A stretch of 64,000 nucleotides of DNA from Diadema setosum. Its lineage: Eukaryota > Echinodermata > Echinoidea > Diadematoida > Diadematidae. Made by a program: the position numbers and the translations under genes. The notes beneath the pieces are model-generated. The model was not told the DNA's origin and made no database searches. It saw only the letters and a program-made list of their open reading frames with translations. The DNA is taken from the NCBI RefSeq assembly GCF_964275005.1, contig NC_092686.1:48347627-48411626 (forward strand). The letters are read 5' to 3'. Shown here piece by piece: positions 15,201 to 24,395 of the stretch (position 1 is its first letter; each line of letters starts with the position of its first letter).

Positions 15201-18200
15201 TCTCATTAATCACATCAAGGGTATTGAGAGTATTGCTGACTGGTTTTATACCTCAGCCATGAAGTGTTGCTGGAGGTATTACGTTTTCAGGTTGTCCATC
15301 TGTCTGTTCTTCCATCTGTCTATCTTTCCATCCATCCTTCTGTCCATCCTTCCATCCGTAATCGATCTATGGACAGCATTTTTAACTTCAGAAGTGTTTT
15401 AGGTACCCAAATGAAACTTGGCATGTATGCATGACAAAACAAAGCTGTAACCCTTGGGTGCTCATGCTAAAGGGTATAGGGCAAAGGTCAAGGTCAAATT
15501 CTTAAAATTTTAGTACTCCCTTTTTTCTCTCTTTATAAGTTAGCATTCAAATCAAGGACTCTCAGTGCTTGTAAAAGCATAGTAGGTGTATACATGTATT
15601 ACTGAGTACCAGGTAGATTCTCAGACTAGCTAAGTTTTGGGCCATGGGATGAAAGTTCCAAGGTCAAAGGTGAAATAACAATGCTAAAGCTTTAATTTTT
15701 TTTATATTCTCAGAAAAGGCTCAAGTTATCTTTATGAAATTTTGGTATATGCATGTACTGCATGACAATGATTCTCTTGAGAATCTCTTTAGGGCTTTTT
15801 ACACTTGTAAAATTTTACTTAGCCCCGGACCAACGGTGGGGCTAAGTGGGGGCCTTAGCCCCACCGTTGGTACGGGACTATCCTTAGCCCACTTTCTGTT
15901 TACACTCGTTTTTGCCAAAGTGGGCTAGCCCCACCGATAGTACGGTACTATCTGGCCCTGCAAAATAGCAGGGGTTAGCACCGCAATTGCGGTGCTAGCA
16001 CCGCAATTGCGGTGCCAAGCAAGTGAGTGTAAACAGAACGAAAAAATAATCCGGGGCTAAGCGACGGAGACGAAGTCCGACCCTCACTGACCAATCAGAA
16101 ACGAGGTAGTCAAGTGCTGCCGGTGCTTGCGTGTACGTGTACAGTACACAGCGTAATTATGAATATTCATGTGGTTTGGAAAGTCCGGGGCTAAGAAATA
16201 CAAGTGTAAAAAGGTCAGTTTTCTCCTTAGCCCCGGACAAGAGATAGTACGGGACTAATTGGCTAGTGTAAAAAGCTGAAATGAAAAAATTGGTACGGGA
16301 CTAACGATAGTCCTGGGTCAGAGAAAGTCCGGGGTTAAGAAACACAAGTGTAAAAAGCCCTTTTGGGTGTCATGGTTCAAAGGTCAAGGGTCAAAGGTCA
16401 GGTGAAAATCTTAACATTCTGCTATCTATCATGCTGAAATTACACTATTTTCTCCATACCTTAAAAAAATTACTCATTGCATAGACTTAATAGCACTAGC
16501 TATACATGCATTATTGCACAATGATTCTATTAGGAAAGATTTCAGCCATGGGGTCAAAGGTTAAGCGATAATGTTGAAATGTCACTATTTCACCCCCCCC
16601 CCCCCATTCCCCATGTTTAAAGTAGCTCATAGTATTGCCAATGGAAATTGGATATAACTAGTAAGTTAGTGATTATCTGAAGAAAGTTGTGGGCCATTCG
16701 ATCAATGGACAAGGGTCAAAGGTCAAGGGAAAATGTTCAAATTCCTGAATACTTGCTCTCTGAAATGATTCAGCCATCCAAGTAATTCTAGTTCAAGGAA
16801 TCAGCACTCAACACATTTCAGGTTGCGCCATCAATCATTGGAAACTGTCATCTAACACTCAGAAGATGAACTGTAGACCTAATTGGGATAATGATGTGAT
16901 ATAGTGTGGGAATACCAGTCACATTAGAAACATTTCTAGTTAAAAGTGCTTGTATTGTGATGTGTATACTTACTCTTCCTCATGAATGGAGAATGGGAGA
17001 CAAACAACTTCACACATAAGAACCATGGGTCTGCAAATCATTTTAAAGAAATATTACTTTTCTTAGTTCTATGCTTTTTAGCTTAAAGGTAGGGGATACC
17101 TTTTACAGACCTCCCAAAATGCAGCAAAACATAAAATATGAACCTCAGGGGACTTGTTTAGGCCACTGCTGAGAAATTTGGAAGTCAACAGTTATCTACA
17201 ATTTGAATAATGCACAAAACTCAACTACTCAGTAGTTCTGTGTGTCAGCCACACTTAAGCCTTTTTGTTGCAGTCTTCTGTATTTTTTTTTATCTATAAA
17301 CACAAATCTAAAAGTATAAGAGCTGATGTAATAACATATAGAGTGTGTGGCAAGAATGTATATAGAAATGTTAATAAGTTTTGATGAACTTTCTTCACAA
17401 AATATACATGATGGACACACATGCAGTGCATGGGTCTGCAAAGGTAGCCTAGTAATGTACTGGAATTTACGGTGAGCCCCGAAAAAAATTCAATTCAAAA
17501 TCTAACGGTCAATAGAAATGTACTAAATGTTACCTTCCACTTTCAATACTTTATGGGAGTTTCTAAAATGATACTCTCTTCAACATACCACTGTATTTAT
17601 ACAACTCTCCATTTAAGGCATGCAAATGGGATTCCCTACCTTTAAGAATCTTTAACCCGTTGAGGACGGTTTGATTTTGCTTCAACACACATTTCCCATA
17701 AACACCTGCCCGAGTATACTCGGGACTCGTCCTCAATGGGTTAAAAGAAAAGAACTATTATCCCTTTAATAAGGGATATAGAGTTTTTGACCCAAATGAA
17801 ATGTTTTGGGCCTACCAATCAATTCACCCATGTGACTTATTGTGGGGGATTGGTCATTATGTAAGGTCACACAAGAACAATTATTGAAATGACATGTCGA
17901 ATTCAAAGGTCATCGTCACAGAAATTCATTAAAGAATCTTTGTTTCCAGCCATAAAGCTAGTTAAGAGCATCAAATTGGATGATCGGAATAGATGGGTAA
18001 CTAGTTCGGTATGCCCAGTGGGTCACAGGTCATTGTGAGTAAAGAGCCATACTTGTGGATCTGAGTGGTGATGAATGCATGTACAGCAGATGAATTGCTG
18101 TAGTTTTTAGTTTTGCAGTGATGGCACACTCCCAGAAACCTCAGACTACTCATATTGATGTCAGTGCCAAAGGTTTGATGACTTCTTGCCCACCAGGAAC

Positions 18201-21200
18201 CAACTAAAAGGTCCACTGACTCTTTATCTAACTTCTTCATTGTCATATCTCTACTGTTTAAAATTACATCTCGCATTACCTCCAATTTCAACATCCTTTC
18301 TCCTGGTTTCGTAAAATGTGAACTCCTGTTTAACTCCTGTTTTAGCATTACATCAGAGACACTCAGGAGAGCATCATGGCTTCTAATCAGACTGAAAGGC
18401 AAAACAACTGCAGGAAGGAGTATATTTCTCAATAGTTCCATAACAAAAACGAATGAAAACAACAACAGCAGCAGCAACAACAACAACAACAACAACACAA
18501 AAGCAGCTCATTGACAGATGAACAATTTTTAACACTGTTACATATATTTCATCTCTTAAATGAAGTAATTCTGTTCCCATGGTATTATTGCTTGACATCA
18601 CTTTGTTGAGTTTTTACCTGAATATTGCTCTTGAGGGTTTTCTTTCCACTAACTGTTGGAACCCAGTATCATAAATTAGTAGAAAGATAGGTCCGTTACT
18701 TCCACAATGTTGTGTTACAGAAATCACAGCTTTCTGTTTTAATCCTGTATTCCTCCAACGAATGCTGACCGCTAAAGCTAACAAGCCTTTAGCCAAATTA
18801 TAGAAACATCTCAAAGCTCATGTTACAATAATGTGATATTGTATGTAGAAACATTCAGGGTAATGACCGACTGCCCCTTAACTTGTCTGGACAAAGTTAC
18901 TCTTGAGCCGAGCATAATTCAAACCAATAAGGATGTCCAAAACATGATCTCTCTTACAATCAGTAAAAGTGAAATCCCAATGACTTCTAGTATAGAAAGA
19001 TGCAATTATCCATATGCCCTCTAGTGGTAAAGAAATTGCCCCTTTTATGACTCATCTTCTTAATTTTGCACTGTATTGTAGGGATAAGCCATGCAGACAA
19101 GTCTGATCAATTCTCCAGGTTTCAAATATCCATATTTTATGGCTTCCTGTTCACAATGCAGAAATCCCTAGAGTGTAACATCACAATAGGAAATCCCTCA
19201 ATGTGCAGATGATGCCTGACATGTAATTAGCATAGCAGTTTTCTTTTGTGTGATCTCACATGTAGCTGCACCATGAAGAATAACAGCACTGAGATACACC
19301 CTCACTAGGTCAATAATTTGATACAGTGCAATGTGTTGAAAAAAAAATGTTTTAAAGCAGTTGAAAGGAAAACCAACTACTGTACGAGCTGAAATTTTCG
19401 CGGTGGTTTATTTTCACGAATTTCGCGAATCGCCTTTGAACCGCGAAAATTACAACACGCGAAAATAACAATGCAAGAATAACTAAGTTCAGTTAGACCC
19501 TCGCAACCGCGAAATTAACAAGACGCGAAAATGTCCTCCAAGTAGCAATTTGCGAAAATATCTGTACACGAAAATTTCAGCTCGTACAGTATGTGAATTG
19601 AGGGAATGCGGCAATATTATCAATAAAACACATCCCTCAGTGAATTTTGATGGAAATTGGACAATCCATTGAAAAGTTATGATTTTTTTTTCAAAGTTTG
19701 GTACTGCCATTGCTGGATGAGGAGATTGCAACATATTGTGATGTCATGTATCGAAAATGGCAAAAAGAAAATTCAACATTTATTATGTTCACTTTTCTAT
19801 TGCATAATAAAAGAACACTTTAATTACCTCTATCAGAAAGCAGGGGTTTCTTTACCCTGAACATAGAACCTACATAATGTGAGTGACAAATCAAGGAAAT
19901 GTACATGTATTTTCGTAAAACAAAAATGAGATAATGAGGAATTCTGTATATATTTTCTCTGTATCCTTGTATATATTCATTATCACAAACTGTTGTCTTC
20001 TCATCTGGCTGTGGCTGTACCAAAACTTAAAAGATTAAAACATTTCATCATATCATCCAGTTTCCTCAAACTTCATCAATATGTTCAACGAATATTACTG
20101 CATTTCCTCAATCCATATGTATGTGGAGGTTTCATTTGCCTTTAAGACAAGTGGGTGAATTGTGATCAAGAACAACATTGACAGAATTAAAAGAAGTAAT
20201 ACATGTTTCCCTTTTCAAGAGAGAAATTATTGATTTCCAACCTTGGACATGTTTTATATAGAATGCATTTTGTTATGGGAGATACATTGATATTTCTGTG
20301 AAGTGTTAATTTTGCGAATATCGGTGACTTGCAAGATTTGTGAAGACCCCCCACAGTGACATTTCTATTTAGGGGCAGATCCATGGATTCCAAAAAAGGG
20401 GGTCACCATTGCAAAATTGGGGGGGGGGGGCATTTTTTCTTTTTATTTCTGTTGTTTTAACAAAAAAATAAAGGGGCAGGGGTGCGCCCGGTGTGCTCCC
20501 CCATGGATCCGCCACTGCTACTACCCACCTACAGAATACAGTTTATTCAAATGATGCTGACACAACACACAGGCATTTCTCATGTCTGAGTTTTCATGCA
20601 AAATATGCATTAATGTGACTACACACAAACATGTCATTATGTAATATTGTGCAAATCCTTACTGAACACTGAAAACTGCATTGAAGCTTTTGATTTCCTC
20701 TTTTACATTTTAGCATCATGGTTCTAATGGTGCCTGACAACTCCCAATCAGATTTCACTGTGACTGTATGGAATATACTGCTTCCAGCAGATTCCTTTGC
20801 CATATCTCACATCTATACCTCTTTATACGATTTGTTTTAATTTGTTTGTTTGTTCTGTTTTGGTATAGACAGCCGTCATGTACTTAATGTGCATCCCAGA
20901 TGCATTTCTTCTTTGAGCTTAACCCAGAGAGAATACAGACAACCCTTTTGAAGACTTCTGTACAGAATGTATGTGGGAAAACAATAAATACAAAACAAGA
21001 ACAAAGCAAAACATTTCTGCACTCAAATATGTAACCAAAGATAAAACATCTTGCAAAGAAAACATTGACCCTTTTCATACAGCATTAATTGATATTTCAA
21101 TGACATGCCATCTACAGCTGATATTTCTGTTCATAATTTGTGTGAAGGTTTGCAAATTAGAGATTGTTTGTTGGAACTGACATAAAGGTGATTGTGAATT

Positions 21201-24200
21201 GCAAGAAAAAATGTGAATTGCAAGAAAAAATGTGACTTGAAATGTGTGCAGTTATTGAATGCTTGCAAAAAAGCCTGTAAAACAGCAAAAACTGAAAAAA
21301 AAAAAACACCAAAAACTCAGAATGGAGACAAAGAAGGCGCAAAGATCCCACTTCATACTGTGCGACAGCATACACAGCTTGTACAGACTGTTGCTTCTTA
21401 CAGACTGACTTGAACTCCAGTGTGCTGGGATTGACAGTGAAATTGAAGTAATTGCATTTACAGAGGGTTATTCATATCCGGTTTGAAGTCCTCCCATCCC
21501 CCCCCCCCCCAACTCTCACTCTCTCTTCTGTTCACGACCTTGACAACATATCAGTTCTCTTGGGGCTGAGAGAAAATGGTTATCCCCAGGTATTGATGGT
21601 GAAAACTCCTGCTGGAGGGCTTGTATCAAAGCAGACGCTTCTCTCCTTTTTTTTTTTCTTCTTTTTTTTTTTTACATTGAAAAAGATGTGAAGTCAATGG
21701 GTGGAACTGTCTTGCCCTATGTGACATAGATAAATGAACTACTATGAAAGGAAAGTGAAATGTTCTATTTGATTTATGATGCTCTGTATCATACTTTATA
21801 TCTGTTGTTATATGTATTTGTATATTTATATTAGTGAAGGGGATTAATGGTAGGATACCTACTTGAGAGGTACCTAAAGAGTTTAGGGGAAATGGACTAT
21901 GTCCATTATCAAAGGACAGTTATTCCAATGTGCAAATCAAAATCTTGTTGATCTTCATTTAGAAATGCCTGAACATCTCTGCTTGTTAACTTTTGGAGGA
22001 TTGGATAAAATAAGAAAAGTCTGGACCTTTTTCAGTTTCTAGTCTTGGACAGATGTACAGTGGTATAGAAAATTCCCTGCTTATGTGGTTGATTTAGAAG
22101 CTTAGCTTATTAGCATTTCATATTTATGATTACAAGGTGGAGTATTATCTTCTGTAAAAAAACAAACAAACAAACAAGCAAAACCCCTCAATTTTCTCTC
22201 TGTCTTTTTTTTTTCCCCTCACAGGCTCCTGTAGAAGAAGAGGTAGGTAGAAAGTGACTCTTATCATCTTGGGTAAGACCTATGAAAATCGTACTGAATA
22301 TTTTAAAAACAAACACTTGAAAGCAAAAACAGGCAAAGAGATATAGTTAAAGATGATATGTAGGGAAGTGTTTCCCAAATCATAGAAATCATTTCCATTC
22401 ATTAGTTTCTCCATCTGTTTAAACCTGTTTCCTTATCACCAATGCTTTTATTTTGTAATTCATGATATTGTCATAGGTTTGTACATTGGTGTATGCATCT
22501 TAGCTAACCATTTCACTAATATTTCTTTTGATATTTTTTGTGTGTGTGTATGTGTGTGTGTGTGTGTGTGTGTGCCATCTCCATGTATCTGGCTAGCTAT
22601 CTTGTATTCACTGATACTTGGTGTGCTGTATTTCCTGTTATTTTTATTTTTATTCCATTCCTCATATCATTTGACTGCTCAGTGCCTTTGTGAGCTGTAA
22701 GTCTGTGACATATGACCTTCTGCATGACACTATTTTGGTTCTCATTCTTTGCAAACATCATCATCATCATCGATCTATTTTTTTCCCCTATTAATGATCA
22801 TTCCTTGCACAGAACAATGCATAGAGCATAAAAAGCCACTTTACATGTGTTGCTAAGGCTATGGTAGTTATACACTGTTGTTGCTATGGGTTGCAGACAA
22901 AGGAATCATTTGACGAGGGCTATGGCAGCCAGGTCACATGGAATGCACCCTTATACAACTAGCTTGCCAAAAGATGATGCCTCTGGCATTAAGATTTAAA
23001 AAAAAAGAAAGGAAAAAAAAAAACAAGTTGTCTCTGATTTCATCACAAGTCACATACAGAGGCATGGATGTCACAATATGGCCATGTGAAATGCATGAGA
23101 GTAACTTGCATCAACATAACATTTGCAATTGATGGCAATGTGATCATGTGATCATGTGCATCAAGCCACCCCCTCTACCATGATGTTCTCATTCTAACTG
23201 ATAAACAAAGGGAACAAACATATCGCAAATGATTGAAGAGATCTATATTACAAACATCTGATTATGGATGTTCCAAGTACATACTATCTTATTATGCACA
23301 TAGTCAAAGGCTTAATTTACCATTTGCAGATGAAATAAAAACCCACCATTAATGCTTCAAATAGTTCCAAAATGTGAGTTTGGGATAGAAACAACCAATG
23401 TAAAAATTTGAATAAGTATAATCAATGTTGAGTATTGTTAAATACACAAAATGTGAACAATGGTTATGATAACAATGTTTCCAGACTAAACCGTCTACCG
23501 TTACGGTTTATTGAGAAAAATAGTGATATCTCCGTATATTTAAGGTTCTATTGCAAAATTCTTATATGGTAGGATGTTTTGTGATACAACTGACCTATAC
23601 ATATGCATCAAATAGGATATCCTGAACAGCTTTTAAATCACTGCTCCCAAAGGTAAACAGGCACTTTAACCTTTTGGAGAACATTTCTCTAAATGGGCAT
23701 AAGTTAAGTGAAGAAAGTTGTGTTGTCTAATAGATTTTACCAAGCTATTTGCCCCCCACCCCCCCCCCAAAAAAAAAAGCCCTCCCAACAACTAGCAAGT
23801 TACCGTGGCTGCATGATTATAATGTGCCTGCTTCCTGTGTGTATCAGTTCGTAACCAATCCAAATGGGATCCAATCTTTTCCATGTTTCAATGTGAAAAT
23901 ACTACTCACAAAAGAATGCCCAAGGAATCCAAAAATTTCAAGATACGTTTACATCCATTCCTAATACTAGAATAGTTCATGACGTTTTTGACGTTCTTTG
24001 TATTCATGTATATTCGTAGGAATTTACAGAGATACACTGCAGCCAGTCTTTTATTTCTGACATGTTCAAAATACAAAATCCAGCAAAAAGAATGACAGGA
24101 TTGATGCTCTCAAACATTTCATATTTGTAACTGTTGTAACTCTCTTTCAAAATATCAGATTAATTATTCAATATTCAGAGTCACTTTGATAAATTTTTAA

Positions 24201-24395
24201 CTTGTACATGTATTTTGCTTCAAAACAAAGCTGCCTGTAGCTTTCAGCTCTAGCCTAACTTTTGCCCGAGTATGTTAATTGTTGTCATTTCATTCCATGC
24301 TTTGAATCCCTTTTCATCAGTGTACAATCACTTCTTCTATTCCCCGACAGGAGGTGGAAGCGGGAGATGATGGAGATGATGATGAAACTTCCTAG
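156..24395 (+). CDS. HMGA: HMGA-type AT-hook chromatin protein (five coding exons)
   Basis: Coding exons are 156-287, 3449-3520, 9081-9128, 22225-22242 and 24351-24395. All junctions are GT/AG and phase 0, giving 104 residues. The protein should bind the minor groove of AT-rich DNA in the nucleus as an architectural chromatin factor. Seen: AT hooks at about residues 31-39 (RGRGRPRKP), 51-65 (KRPRGRPKGSLNKKK) and 75-83 (KKPRGRPRK), a short EEE-containing linker, then an acidic Asp/Glu tail (91-104). Vertebrate HMGA1/HMGA2 are about 107-109 residues with the same order, and their second hook is nearly identical (KRPRGRPKGS). One exon per hook, a tiny linker exon, an acidic last exon and a longest third intron (13.1 kb here) match HMGA2. 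The start at 156 is the first ATG of the exon and sits in AAAATGG. HMGA1 and HMGA2 cannot be separated from this; a single pre-duplication HMGA is likely. Confidence 0.93.
288..3448 (+). other. HMGA intron 1
   Basis: This is 3.2 kb of AT-rich sequence with short poly-A/T tracts and many scattered stop codons on both strands. I see no exon, RNA gene or repeat family in it. Confidence 0.6.
3449..3520 (+). CDS. HMGA: HMGA exon 2: second AT hook
   Basis: The acceptor is TTTCTGACAG after a T-rich tract and the donor is GTATGT. The exon encodes 24 residues centred on KRPRGRPKGS, followed by a lysine run typical of the second HMGA hook. Confidence 0.93.
3827..3840. repeat. Poly-G tract
   Basis: An unbroken G run of about 14 lies in HMGA intron 2. 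Similar G runs occur at 6929, 27703, 42620, 55105, 56516, 58465 and 63430. Confidence 0.8.
4140..5013 (+). repeat. Interspersed repeat with AGGTCAAAGGTCA words (copy 1)
   Basis: The stretch opens near TATGCCTCTGCCATGAAAAG and ends GTAGACCTGTTGGGAGAAT. Inside are about three internally similar units, each with a TACATGTATT, a GATTCTCT and a direct repeat of AGGTCA spaced by one base (4459-4471, 4838-4850). The same start and end words occur in copy 2 at 15.2-16.9 kb. Confidence 0.75.
5018..6555 (+). repeat. AGCTCACCTGAGC-type interspersed repeat with tandem inner units
   Basis: It begins with a hairpin, AGCTCACCTGAGC and its near-complement TCAAGTGAGCT, then CpG-rich GTCCGGCGTCCGTCGTCC. It ends near CTCGGGTGAGCGCTAGAC. 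Inside, a unit of about 300 bp starting with CATCTTCTTCTTGA and containing AACTTGGCAGGTAGCATCCC recurs at about 5106, 5949, 6252 and 6430. It abuts the preceding repeat and is itself interrupted at 5178. I know this repeat type from marine invertebrate genomes by its end sequences only. Confidence 0.75.
5178..5679. mobile_element. MITE with 9-bp target duplication (Mutator-like)
   Basis: The terminal inverted repeats start TAGCCTTTTGTCAAGGCC and the mirror ends the element. It is flanked on both sides by TAGGAGGTT (5169-5177 and 5680-5688), a 9-bp duplication. It interrupts one unit of the surrounding repeat, whose other units read straight through that point. A second inverted pair, GAGGGCCTTTTGAGATCT (about 5244-5261) and its complement (about 5600), and a perfect stem around CCGACTTTTGCTCCC lie inside. 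The 9-bp duplication and long inverted ends suggest Mutator-like mobilisation. No transposase is present. Confidence 0.8.
6556..9080 (+). other. Rest of HMGA intron 2
   Basis: This is AT-rich intron. A degraded third copy of the AGGTCAAAGGTCA repeat lies at about 7960-8310 (DR1 word at 8281-8293). GATGAT-type simple sequence is seen near 8770-8860. Nothing else was recognised. Confidence 0.55.
9081..9128 (+). CDS. HMGA: HMGA exon 3: third AT hook
   Basis: This 48-nt exon lies between TTCCGTACAG and donor GTGAGA. It encodes 16 residues including KKPRGRPRK. It is too short for a simple open-frame search, but both splice sites are strong and the phase agrees with its neighbours. Confidence 0.92.
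10278..12988. mobile_element. Non-autonomous pogo/Tigger-like element, 2.7 kb
   Basis: The ends CAGTCAACCTCGCGTAAGTC and its counterpart (CAGTAAACCTCGCTTAAGTC on the other strand) are inverted and flanked by TA on both sides. A second inverted pair, built on CGCTCCGATTCGCA, lies inside at about 10818 and 12730. Between them, a unit of about 280-300 bp starting AATGCAAGTCTTTTCAACAA repeats three times (about 11151, 11434, 11739). No transposase frame survives. The TA duplication and the CAG-TNNACCTCG ends fit the pogo/Tigger group. Confidence 0.8.
11782..12130. mobile_element. TTAA-flanked MITE, copy 1 (nested)
   Basis: This 349-bp element with ends AGGCACAATTTACC and the inverse of AGGTCCAGTTTACC is bounded by TTAA at 11778 and 12131. 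It splits the third inner unit of the 2.7-kb element, so it came in later. The TTAA duplication is typical of piggyBac-type transposition. Two more copies lie at 23308-23665 and about 28868-29256. Confidence 0.8.
13000..14834 (+). other. HMGA intron 3 segment without recognised features
   Basis: AT-rich intron with poly-A tracts (for example 14485-14506). I see no supported exon, RNA or repeat family. Confidence 0.5.
14835..14953. repeat. Near-perfect 57-bp inverted repeat with 5-base loop
   Basis: The arms 14835-14891 and 14897-14953 are reverse complements except at three positions, separated by AATTC. In the plus-strand RNA two of the three mismatches are G-U pairs. It would form a very long hairpin in HMGA pre-mRNA. 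Confidence 0.9.
15245..16885 (+). repeat. AGGTCAAAGGTCA repeat (copy 2), split by a later insertion
   Basis: It opens CTCAGCCATGAAGTGTTGC and ends GTAGACCTAATTGGGATAATG, as copy 1 does. Units contain AGGTCAAGGTCA and GGGTCAAAGGTCA (16388-16400, 16713-16725). The stretch 15792-16360 is foreign. Confidence 0.75.
15792..16360. mobile_element. Fold-back MITE with AGCCCCGGAC arms
   Basis: The ends GGGCTTTTTACACTTGT and its exact complement bound 569 bp. Several further inverted copies of TTAGCCCCGGAC and GGTACGGGACTA fill the body. Two adjacent perfect palindromes GCACCGCAATTGCGGTGC lie at 978-995 and 998-1015 past 15000. No clear target duplication is visible. Confidence 0.75.
17652..17744. mobile_element. 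Short TTAA MITE, copy 1
   Basis: TTAACCCGTTGAGGACG at one end and its complement (two differences) at the other enclose an inner palindrome CCCGAGTATACTCGGG. About 93 bp with TTAA at both edges, as expected of piggyBac-type elements. Further copies: 40295, 54211, 55166 and 61010. Confidence 0.8.
18001..18817 (-). CDS. Candidate nested two-exon open frame, function unknown
   Basis: On the minus strand, inside HMGA intron 3, two open segments join in frame. Exon A is about 18817-18618, with donor CAG/GTAAAA. Exon B is 18391-18001, with acceptor TTTTGCCTTTCAG and a stop at 18003-18001. The 226-nt intron between them absorbs a CAA/CAG repeat that would otherwise read as poly-Leu. The join gives roughly 195 residues of mixed, non-repetitive composition, including a local HHCK and WWAR. 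I recognise no family. The upstream end is not resolved: a TGA bounds exon A at 18818 and no good acceptor is visible. A chance reading frame or a decayed gene remains possible. Confidence 0.28.
18458..18497. repeat. CAA/CAG trinucleotide repeat
   Basis: About 40 bp of CAACAGCAG and CAACAA units. On the minus strand it falls in the putative intron of the nested candidate frame. Confidence 0.85.
19380..19589. mobile_element. CTGTA...TACAG MITE with TTCGCG words (family A, copy 1)
   Basis: The ends CTGTACGAGCTGAAATTTTC and its complement enclose 210 bp flanked by TA. TTCGCG, CGCGAA and CGCGAAAAT words occur repeatedly inside on both strands. A second copy in opposite orientation lies at 40021-40236. 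Confidence 0.85.
19592..20130. mobile_element. Fold-back repeat with ~165-bp arms (copy 1)
   Basis: The left arm (GAATTGAGGGAATGC... AATTGGACAATCCATTGAAA) and the right arm (TCCAGTTTCCTCAAACTT... GCATTTCCTCAATCC) are imperfect inverses. The same family is at 51114-51887 in a TMEM43 intron. It directly abuts the family A MITE. Confidence 0.6.
20131..22224 (+). other. Last part of HMGA intron 3
   Basis: AT-rich intron holding the small MITE at 20368, poly-T tracts near 21650 and the branch/pyrimidine region of exon 4. A minus-strand 47-codon frame with ATG at 20803 and donor GTAAGG (20662) is exon-like but does not join in phase to anything found. Confidence 0.4.
20368..20521. mobile_element. 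Small MITE with GCAGATCCATGGATT ends
   Basis: GGGGCAGATCCATGG and CCATGGATCCGCCACTGC are inverted near-matches around a G-run and T-rich centre. A related end (GGCGGATCCAGGAATTCC) is seen at 42599. Confidence 0.55.
22225..22242 (+). CDS. HMGA: HMGA exon 4: 18-nt linker micro-exon
   Basis: A 28-nt pyrimidine-rich tract ending CCTCACAG precedes 18 nt encoding A-P-V-E-E-E, followed by donor GTAGGT. It keeps the frame into the acidic tail. Vertebrate HMGA2 also has a very short linker exon here. The call rests on splice-site quality and position, because six codons alone prove nothing. Confidence 0.8.
22540..22574. repeat. GT dinucleotide repeat
   Basis: TGTGTG run with one TA interruption in HMGA intron 4. 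Confidence 0.9.
23308..23665. mobile_element. TTAA MITE, copy 2 of the ~350-bp family
   Basis: It shares long stretches with 11782-12130, including AATACACAAAATGTGAACAA and ATTGAGAAAAA. It ends GGTAAACAGGCACT followed by TTAA; the left flank is a decayed TCAA. Confidence 0.8.
24351..24395 (+). CDS. HMGA: HMGA exon 5: acidic tail and stop
   Basis: Acceptor TTCCCCGACAG leads into E-V-E-A-G-D-D-G-D-D-D-E-T-S and TAG (24393-24395). A short Asp/Glu tail is the standard end of HMGA proteins and is phosphorylated in known members. Translation continues openly in another frame here; that frame is a shadow. Confidence 0.9.
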   Translation, partial: EVEAGDDGDDDETS

